This document shows, piece by piece, positions 17,671 to 23,304 of a DNA stretch of 64,000 nt. The stretch comes from Hungateiclostridiaceae bacterium UBA1305 (lineage in GTDB: Bacteria > Bacillota > Clostridia > Acetivibrionales > DTU013). Each line of letters starts with the position of its first letter. The stretch's first letter is position 1. The stretch covers positions 78,765 through 142,764 of the forward strand of contig DBTX01000007.1 in assembly GCA_002307275.1 (NCBI GenBank), in the 5' to 3' direction. Made by a program: the position numbers and the translations under genes. Below the pieces are notes generated by a model that saw only the letters and a list, made by a program, of their open reading frames with translations, was not told the DNA's origin and did not search any database.

Positions 17671-18399
17671 TCAGACATTGTGCCTGTATTCGTAAGGAAG
17701 CAGCTTTAGCTGTCCAAAATGGTCGAAATCCACCACACACTGAAGGGAATCTTTCAGAATACCCATTTGCATCCCGATATTGTTCGGTTCACCGGCATTG
17801 GAGCCAATTGGCACGTGAGCAGCCGCAATACGCGGTGCGCCTTGTTGCCTGGCGATCGGCGGCAGGGCTGCAATTACGATACAGGACATGCCGGCCGCCT
17901 CACAGGCTCTTGTAACGATTGTTGCGGAACGGTGGCAGGTGCCGCACCCGCCGGTACACAGCACGATATCCACTCCCTGCGCCTTAAGCTTTGAAGCAAT
18001 TTCAGGTCCTGTTTCATTCCTGAACTTCTCAACATTTCCTCCCCCGCCCATGAAACCGTACATTTTTTCAGGCAGACTTCCGATAAAACCTTCCGCCACC
18101 AGTTCCCGAAGTCTGTCCAGGGGGAACATGGCATTTACATCCTTATTAATATCGGAATTGTCAAATCCGCCATGGGTAACAGTCAACTCGGAAGTGGGAA
18201 TATCGGACGGAATGGTACGGTAGGTATAGTCGCCTGCCGTATTATAGGGCGTCTGATCTTTCCTGTGGATGCCTCCTGCCGTAATGAACGCCACCCTGCA
18301 TTCGCTCAAGGGCTTTGTAAGAGGTGTCCAGACAGGTTGGGGTGTAATCGGAACAAATATTTCAGATTTTAATCCTTTTGCTGTAGTCAGGTTCATCAT
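17671..18399 (-). CDS. prdB: D-proline reductase subunit PrdB, cysteine form
   Basis: A 242-residue protein with the whole PrdB layout: IFVPITPQPVWTPL near the start, RTIPSDIPTSELTVTHGGFD, FMGGGGNVEKF, then CTGGCGTCHRSATIV, and ANEPNN-like GSNAGEPNNIGMQ near the C-terminus. In the characterised clostridial enzyme the catalytic selenocysteine occupies the first position of the x-G-T-C-H-R-S motif; here that residue is Cys152, encoded by TGC at 17944-17946, so no TGA readthrough is involved. PrdB works with processed PrdA to reduce D-proline to 5-aminovalerate in the cytoplasm. AGGAGG precedes the tandem ATGs. Activity of a Cys form would be lower or may be tuned to another substrate; that is inference. 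Confidence 0.93.
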   Translation of the reverse strand: MMNLTTAKGLKSEIFVPITPQPVWTPLTKPLSECRVAFITAGGIHRKDQTPYNTAGDYTYRTIPSDIPTSELTVTHGGFDNSDINKDVNAMFPLDRLRELVAEGFIGSLPEKMYGFMGGGGNVEKFRNETGPEIASKLKAQGVDIVLCTGGCGTCHRSATIVTRACEAAGMSCIVIAALPPIARQQGAPRIAAAHVPIGSNAGEPNNIGMQMGILKDSLQCVVDFDHFGQLKLLPYEYRHNV

Positions 18400-18415
18400 A
18401 ATATCCTCCTAATCA

Positions 18416-18601
18416 TCAGATGGTCTGCATGTAACTGAAGTAAAATTCTACCTGCTGGCCCGGTTCAAGCTTCTTCTCCGTGAATACCCATCGCAGGGGC
18501 ACGCAGATCACGCCAAGTCTTCCCTGCACGTTCACTTTCACCGCAGTATCATTTACTTCAACAATTTTTCCTTTGGTCAATATCGGTTGAAGTTCGATCA
18601 T
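18416..18601 (-). CDS. Small proline-reductase-associated protein (CBO2463/CBO2479-like)
   Basis: A 61-residue protein rich in short beta-strand-like segments (GKIVEVNDTAVKVNVQGRLG, then VPLRWVF). Its start overlaps the PrdA stop by 4 bp (ATGA), so the two are translationally coupled. A small domain of this kind, which I recall being named after C. botulinum CBO2463/CBO2479, recurs next to prdA/prdB in clostridia; that is recall, not computed. The fold suggests a small beta-barrel with a possible assembly or structural role. It has no catalytic motif and no membrane segment. Confidence 0.8.
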   Translation of the reverse strand: MIELQPILTKGKIVEVNDTAVKVNVQGRLGVICVPLRWVFTEKKLEPGQQVEFYFSYMQTI

Positions 18602-20469
18602 CTTGTTAAAACCTCATCCACGATCTTCTGATTTCTCTCAATTACTTCCGCATTCCACTTATGATCGGCGGCTTCAATCGGAATACCCGACATCCTGGTC
18701 TTCAGCATAAGGATCGCTCTGTCCGCATCCGCTTTCGTAATGGAACTGCAGCCTGCAATTTCATTTTCAAAGCCCTGCTGATCCTTGTTGATTTCGATCA
18801 TGGCATCCATATACTTGTTCCCTACTACCAGCTGTCCCTGGTAGGCGCAGAAAGATACTCCCACCGCAGGAATTCCTCTCATGCCGATCTGTTCGATATG
18901 TGAGGCAAAATCAATATGATTGTTGCCAAAGCCTTCGGTAGTCACAATTGCGCCTGCTACATCCAGAGTTTCCACCAAGGTGCCCAGACGTTCCGACACA
19001 TACATCTTTTCATCATTCACCTGCGGGCTCCCGATAAATATCACACCGACCAGATTCAGTTCCGTATCCTCCGCCAAACCCTCTACAAGCGGTTCACGGA
19101 AATAATGCCTGGTCATTTCCTTCGTCGCCGGTCCAATACAGGTCAAGGCATGAATCGCCCCATCACGTACCTGATTGGGCGTAAGCATCACCGGCACATT
19201 GCCCAGATCGACATTCTTTCGGCCTCCGTGTATTCCTGCAGGTTCCGTCGGGCAAAGAACATTGTCGTGCATGGCACCCTGCCCCATGATTTCCTTGACC
19301 AGGACAACTCTCGGACGTCCGGTTCTCCTCACATCCTCGCAGACTTCTTCCCTCTCCATGGGTTCCTTCGTAAGCTTGATGGCGTCTCTGACCTCCTGAA
19401 TAATCACATCTTCCGCGGAATGTGCGGCAAACGGCCCTCGTCTTTCCATTCCCGTCCCACGCTGAAGAACCGCATGTACCCGAATGATGATGTCCTCCTC
19501 GTCTGCACATCCCGGTCTTCCAAACGCCATCTTTTCATCCAGATAGCCCTCAGAAGAACCGAATTCATGTACCTGTACCCCGTCTTCATCAACACCCGTC
19601 AGCATGAACACTACGCCATCCAGGACATGTGAAACTCCTTCACCGAGTTTTCCTTCCACTTTCGTGGAAATGGGGCAGATATCCATGATTGTCTCCGTAT
19701 GTATGTGTCTCTTGTCCGGGGAAATAATATCTATTTTCAATTCCTTCACCAAAGGATCCGCTTTCAACGCCATACCGATGCTGCTCTCTCCAATTGTCAA
19801 TACCCCGTCTTCAAAGAATGTTCCGATTCCGAGCTTCACCTCTTTGACCTTATAGTACTTTTTCGTCAGTGTTCTTATCACCTTGTTGCTTATCGGTGTC
19901 TCCGGCGACTTCGGCGTCACAGGTGTCTCCGGTGACCTGGACATTACAGGTGTCTCCATTTGCTCCGGCTGCTCCGTAACAGACACTGACAAATTCTTAA
20001 ATATGCTTGCAGGTATATCAAGCTTAAGACCTTCCAATTTATCAATTTCAATATGAATCATAGAGGAATTCTTCCTTTCATTTATCCAGCCAGTCTTTTT
20101 TTCATCATATACTTCACCGGACCTTGCTTTCATCGTACGTGCTTCACCGGTTATCTCTTCCCCGGCAGATCCTTCACTGGTCATTTCTTTCCCGGCACAT
20201 GTTTCACCGGATACTTCGTTTACGCTGTCCAGCATTTCCGTCATAATAGGCTTGAGAGCTTCACAGTCTTTTGTCAGAGTTCTGCCTAAAACCTGTACGA
20301 TGGTCAGTCCATCCTTGCTCAATGTCAGAAGTCCCGATTCAACCATGTCATCGAATATCGATGGGTCTTCCAGGTCTTCCGCACCAATCACCACTCCCTT
20401 TTTTCTCTGGCAGCAGAAAATCGCCGGATCCGTTAAGTGCTTTCCCAATGTTTCCTTCGTAATCGACAT
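18598..20469 (-). CDS. prdA: D-proline reductase proprotein PrdA (pyruvoyl-type)
   Basis: With ATG 20467-20469 behind GGAGGGGATAGAA the proprotein has 623 residues, the usual PrdA size. The N-terminus reads SITKETLGKHLTDPAIFCC, followed by a repetitive linker, then the conserved core (GRPGCADEEDIIIRVHAVLQ, AAHSAEDVIIQEVRDAIK) and C-terminal part (ALTCIGPATKEMTRHYFREP, TTEGFGNNHIDF). PrdA is known to cleave itself at a Cys to create a pyruvoyl cofactor. Cys406 in DNVLCPTEPAG best fits, because it would leave a 218-residue C-terminal subunit close to the known ~23 kDa; Cys444 in ALTCIG is the alternative. The linker at residues 84-195 contains imperfect 10-residue repeats from a 30-bp DNA repeat. 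It forms the enzyme with PrdB. Confidence 0.94.
   Translation of the reverse strand: MSITKETLGKHLTDPAIFCCQRKKGVVIGAEDLEDPSIFDDMVESGLLTLSKDGLTIVQVLGRTLTKDCEALKPIMTEMLDSVNEVSGETCAGKEMTSEGSAGEEITGEARTMKARSGEVYDEKKTGWINERKNSSMIHIEIDKLEGLKLDIPASIFKNLSVSVTEQPEQMETPVMSRSPETPVTPKSPETPISNKVIRTLTKKYYKVKEVKLGIGTFFEDGVLTIGESSIGMALKADPLVKELKIDIISPDKRHIHTETIMDICPISTKVEGKLGEGVSHVLDGVVFMLTGVDEDGVQVHEFGSSEGYLDEKMAFGRPGCADEEDIIIRVHAVLQRGTGMERRGPFAAHSAEDVIIQEVRDAIKLTKEPMEREEVCEDVRRTGRPRVVLVKEIMGQGAMHDNVLCPTEPAGIHGGRKNVDLGNVPVMLTPNQVRDGAIHALTCIGPATKEMTRHYFREPLVEGLAEDTELNLVGVIFIGSPQVNDEKMYVSERLGTLVETLDVAGAIVTTEGFGNNHIDFASHIEQIGMRGIPAVGVSFCAYQGQLVVGNKYMDAMIEINKDQQGFENEIAGCSSITKADADRAILMLKTRMSGIPIEAADHKWNAEVIERNQKIVDEVLTR
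20113..20220. repeat. 30-bp imperfect tandem repeat inside prdA
   Basis: Units start at 20113, 20143, 20173 and 20203, each opening TTCACCGG or TTCACTGG, with an exact 30-bp period (three full units and a partial fourth). The period is a multiple of three, so it encodes about 10-residue repeats of the type SGETCAGKEM / TSEGSAGEEI in the linker of PrdA. A second, shorter repeat (GGTGTCTCCGG-type, about 19890-19960) encodes SPETPV-like repeats nearby. Confidence 0.8.
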
Positions 20470-20493
20470 TTCTATCCCCTCCAATTTTCAAAC

Positions 20494-20541
20494 GATATCT
20501 GTCGCAAAAATAATTCGTATCTGTGATATGTTGCAAAAACA
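20494..20541. repeat. Direct repeats upstream of prdA
   Basis: Two related words, GATATCTGTCGCAAAAATA (from 20494) and GATATGTTGCAAAAACA (from 20525), lie 31 bp apart in the 180-bp gap between the PrdC-like gene and prdA. The GCAAAAA core recurs in the inverted repeat upstream of the PrdC-like gene. They may be regulator sites or part of an internal promoter for prdA. Confidence 0.4.
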
Positions 20542-20649
20542 AATTTATACAAGCAAGGATTTTTTTTGCACCAAGGCACTTAAAGCAATACGAGTGAAAG
20601 AATAATAGAACCCAATTCTCTTTTTCATTGTATCGATTTTGCATTATCC

Positions 20650-21945
20650 TTATTTCAGTCTTCGTACCAATTTGTGATTCACTGACCTCAACGCGCCATC
20701 CGTGCAATGATAAACCGGCAGCTTCAGCTGCGGAGCACAGGACATGACAGTATTCGTACAATCGCTGCAATTGCTTATTAACAGCGCCTGGGCGCCTGCT
20801 TTCTTCAAAGCCAGTACTTTTTGGACCTGTCCGGGACATTTCCCTGGATTTTCACATTTATATGCCTGCTTTATATGCTGCGCCTGCTTGCAGTATTCAA
20901 TCCCTGCAACCTCCGACCCCATATCCTGAGATATCTGAAGCAGCCTTTCCTTATCCGCTCCACATGCGCAGACCAGCAGGCCTATTTTTTGCGGTCCTTT
21001 CAAAAAGGTTTCCGTAACCAGAATCCCCCCTGTTGTTTTGACAACAGGCGAGTCCATTGTTGTCCTTTTACCGGTAAACGGGCCTCCCATAATAAGCTCG
21101 CCGTATTCCCCGGAGCAACCGCCTGCTCTTTCTATCAAAGAGCCAACCTTTGTACCAATCGGTACATCCTCAAAAACCTGAATCAGTTCCCCTTTCAGCT
21201 TGCCCGCAACCGTTATGTCCTTATCGATGAATGGCTTTCTTTCCTCGACGGCCTCAAAAATGCGGTAAGCAGTTTCCGCATTGATCACGACAGCATTCGC
21301 CTCCATGGGAAGTTGGTCAATATTCAGAAGCATTCCCTGAACTTCTCTGATAAGCGCTCTTTCCTCTCCCATGGGATATAAATCCGGCAACAGGCACACC
21401 CCAATCCCGGTATGATTGCCGGCAATGCATATCTTCAGGGCGTCTGTCGCTTCTTTGTGTTTTTCCTTAATTGCAATCCTTCCCCGATCCGCATGGACAA
21501 TCTCCATAACAATCTGAAGTCCGCGTATCACTTCCCGGGCTTTCTTTTCCACCATGAAAATATTGTGCCGGAGTATCGGTTCACATTCGACAGCATTCAG
21601 GATGACGATTCCACCTTGCTGCAATGGCTTGGAAAGCTTGATATATGTGGGAAAGCCTGCTCCGCCCAGACCAACAATACCTGCTTCTTCAATCAATCCC
21701 AACGGAGTTTCGGCTTTTAGTTTTACATACTCCTTTGCTTCTGTTTCATTTTCCTGCACAATTTCAATCGCATCCGACGTCACACAGGTAACCTTGCCGC
21801 TCACACTGGAGTGAATGTTGCATCCCATGGCGTCCGGAGCTTTTACGGCAATCAGCGCTCCGCGTTTTACACGATCGCCTGCTTTCACAATTGCAATGGC
21901 CGGGGCCCCTATATGCTGTTTTAATAAAAAACTGTAACGATTCAT
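20650..21945 (-). CDS. prdC: PrdC-like electron-transfer protein of proline reductase
   Basis: A 431-residue RnfC-related protein. It starts with a biotinyl-lipoyl-like domain (GDRVKRGALIAVKAPDAMGC) and continues into the RnfC flavin/NADH-type core (GIVGLGGAGFPTYIKL, NAVECEPIL). The C-terminal part has Cys-rich stretches VCACGADKERL, CENPGKCPGQ and NCSDCTNTVMSC that could bind Fe-S or relay electrons. In clostridia PrdC passes electrons to proline reductase, and some PrdC proteins contain selenocysteine; here the frame is continuous with Cys codons and needs no TGA. It is the first gene of the operon, 180 bp upstream of prdA. An RnfC-like paralogue is the only real alternative, and the context argues for PrdC. 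Confidence 0.88.
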   Translation of the reverse strand: MNRYSFLLKQHIGAPAIAIVKAGDRVKRGALIAVKAPDAMGCNIHSSVSGKVTCVTSDAIEIVQENETEAKEYVKLKAETPLGLIEEAGIVGLGGAGFPTYIKLSKPLQQGGIVILNAVECEPILRHNIFMVEKKAREVIRGLQIVMEIVHADRGRIAIKEKHKEATDALKICIAGNHTGIGVCLLPDLYPMGEERALIREVQGMLLNIDQLPMEANAVVINAETAYRIFEAVEERKPFIDKDITVAGKLKGELIQVFEDVPIGTKVGSLIERAGGCSGEYGELIMGGPFTGKRTTMDSPVVKTTGGILVTETFLKGPQKIGLLVCACGADKERLLQISQDMGSEVAGIEYCKQAQHIKQAYKCENPGKCPGQVQKVLALKKAGAQALLISNCSDCTNTVMSCAPQLKLPVYHCTDGALRSVNHKLVRRLK

Positions 21946-21971
21946 CTATTCTGTTCCTATATACAATTTCT

Positions 21972-22010
21972 CTGCAAAAAAATCGTTTTTACGGATATGG
22001 CTTTTTGCAG
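21972..22010. repeat. Inverted repeat in the prd leader
   Basis: CTGCAAAAA (21972-21980) and TTTTTGCAG (22002-22010) are perfect inverted repeats 21 bases apart, between the candidate promoter and the start codon of the PrdC-like gene. It could form a 5' leader hairpin or be a bipartite regulator site. The same TGCAAAAA core appears upstream of prdA. Confidence 0.55.
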
Positions 22011-22050
22011 CAAAACCATATTTGGGTGCTTTTCTTTTTAATTAATTAGC

Positions 22051-22079
22051 ATTATAATCCTATCAGTGATAATAGTAAA
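22051..22079 (-). promoter_or_regulatory. Candidate promoter of the prd operon with internal palindrome
   Basis: On the minus strand TTTACT (plus 22074-22079) and TATAAT (22051-22056) are 17 bp apart. The spacer contains the 11-bp palindrome TATCAGTGATA (22061-22071), well placed for a regulator such as the divergent LysR protein. The start codon of the PrdC-like gene is about 105 bp downstream. Confidence 0.6.
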
Positions 22080-22151
22080 ATTACAGTTTGGTGTATTAGT
22101 CATTACATATTCTCATGCCACATATTGTTTTTATGAAAGGAGAAAGCAGGA

Positions 22152-23030
22152 ATGGACTTGAAAAAATATGAGCTCTTTGTGGATCTGGCAGAGTCCGGCA
22201 ATTTCACAGCAAGTGCCAGGAGGCTTGGATATACCCAGTCAGGAGTCAGTCATATTGTGAAGGGGTTGGAGGCTGAAATTGGATTTTCTCTGTTTGTACG
22301 GACAAGACGTGGAGTATTGTTGACTGACAACGGCAGAAGGATCGTTCCCCTTATCAGGCAGCTCTTATCGGATAGTTCCCGGCTGGAGCAGACCATTGGC
22401 GCATTGAAAGGTCTGCACACAGGTTCCATCACAATAGGCACCTACTCCAGTATCTCTATCAACTGGCTGCCTAAAATTATCTTTGAATTTCAAAAGGATT
22501 TTCCGGGTATAGATATCCATATGAAAGAAGGCGGAATTGAAGAGATAGAATCATGGATAGAAAACAACATTGTGGATTTTGGCTTCTGCAGCCAGAGAAA
22601 TACTCAGAAATTTGACTGGATACATCTGAAGGATGATCCGCTTATGGCCATACTGCCAAAAGACTTCTCCATCCCGGACAGCGGAAATTATGCGATCTCT
22701 GCTTTTCATAACCAGCCGTTTATCATTTCCGCCATGGGCATCGACCATGATATTCACCTTGCACTGACAAAGGCAAATGTCCAGCCGTACATCCGGTTTT
22801 CTTCAACCGATGACCATGCCATCATTTCCATGGTGGCAAATCATCTTGGAATCAGTATCCTTCCAAATCTATTCTTACAGGAGATGGCAGGCCGAATTAC
22901 AGCGCTTCCTCTTGAGCCATACGCTTTCCGTACTTTAGGTATTGGAATAAAGTCACTGAAAGCTGTCTCACCGGCATCAAAAAATTTTATAAAATATGCA
23001 ACGCGTATTTTACGGAAAGGCGATGAATAG
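22152..23030 (+). CDS. LysR-family transcriptional regulator, divergent from prd operon
   Basis: A 292-residue LysR regulator: HTH at residues 1-60 (LKKYELFVDLAESGNFTASA, GYTQSGVSHIVKGLEAEIG, RRGVLLTDNGRRI) and a substrate-binding domain that starts GSITIGTYSSISINWLPKII. GAAAGGAG lies 12 bases upstream of the ATG. It is transcribed divergently from the prd operon with a 206-bp shared intergenic region, the standard layout for a LysR activator of the neighbouring operon. In C. difficile the prd genes use the sigma-54-type activator PrdR; none is encoded in this window, so this LysR protein is the best candidate regulator. Confidence 0.92.
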   Translation: MDLKKYELFVDLAESGNFTASARRLGYTQSGVSHIVKGLEAEIGFSLFVRTRRGVLLTDNGRRIVPLIRQLLSDSSRLEQTIGALKGLHTGSITIGTYSSISINWLPKIIFEFQKDFPGIDIHMKEGGIEEIESWIENNIVDFGFCSQRNTQKFDWIHLKDDPLMAILPKDFSIPDSGNYAISAFHNQPFIISAMGIDHDIHLALTKANVQPYIRFSSTDDHAIISMVANHLGISILPNLFLQEMAGRITALPLEPYAFRTLGIGIKSLKAVSPASKNFIKYATRILRKGDE

Positions 23031-23166
23031 AGAATAAAGTATGAACTTTCTTCCCAAGATATTGAAAGCACTGCATATGGGAAACCTGCAAAAAGGAGTT
23101 GATATTATTGTTCGTCTGGCAACGGACTTTAGTCCATCAACGCCTCATTTGATTATTCCTGTCAGC

Positions 23167-23197
23167 TTAATATGCATTTTTATTACCGCCTGATTAC
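23167..23197. repeat. 31-nt intergenic repeat, copy 2
   Basis: Matches 28 of 31 bases of 13436-13466 and lies in the 275-bp gap between the LysR gene and the GHL10-amidase gene, 107 bp upstream of the latter's start. The three differences are all C/T. The rest of this gap (23031-23304) shows no other gene or clear promoter. Confidence 0.6.
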
Positions 23198-23304
23198 AAT
23201 ATGTTTAAAAAATATTAAACCCACAGGTGAATCATAATAAAATGTCGAAATATGAAAGATTACATTGCAGATAATAATATGCAATAAACCAAAGGGAGCG
23301 TCAA

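Noticed and set aside
17944..17946. Possible in-frame TGA selenocysteine codon in prdB
   Set aside because: The codon reads TGC on the coding strand, and the frame is uninterrupted without readthrough.
18874..19632. Large plus-strand frames opposite prdA (up to 238 codons)
   Set aside because: They are antisense to a conserved enzyme and rich in Arg/His from the codon bias of the opposite strand.
22111..22140. Sigma-54 promoter (TGGCAC-N5-TTGCA) for the prd genes
   Set aside because: Only a loose TGCCACATATTG match is present, without correct GG/GC spacing on either strand.
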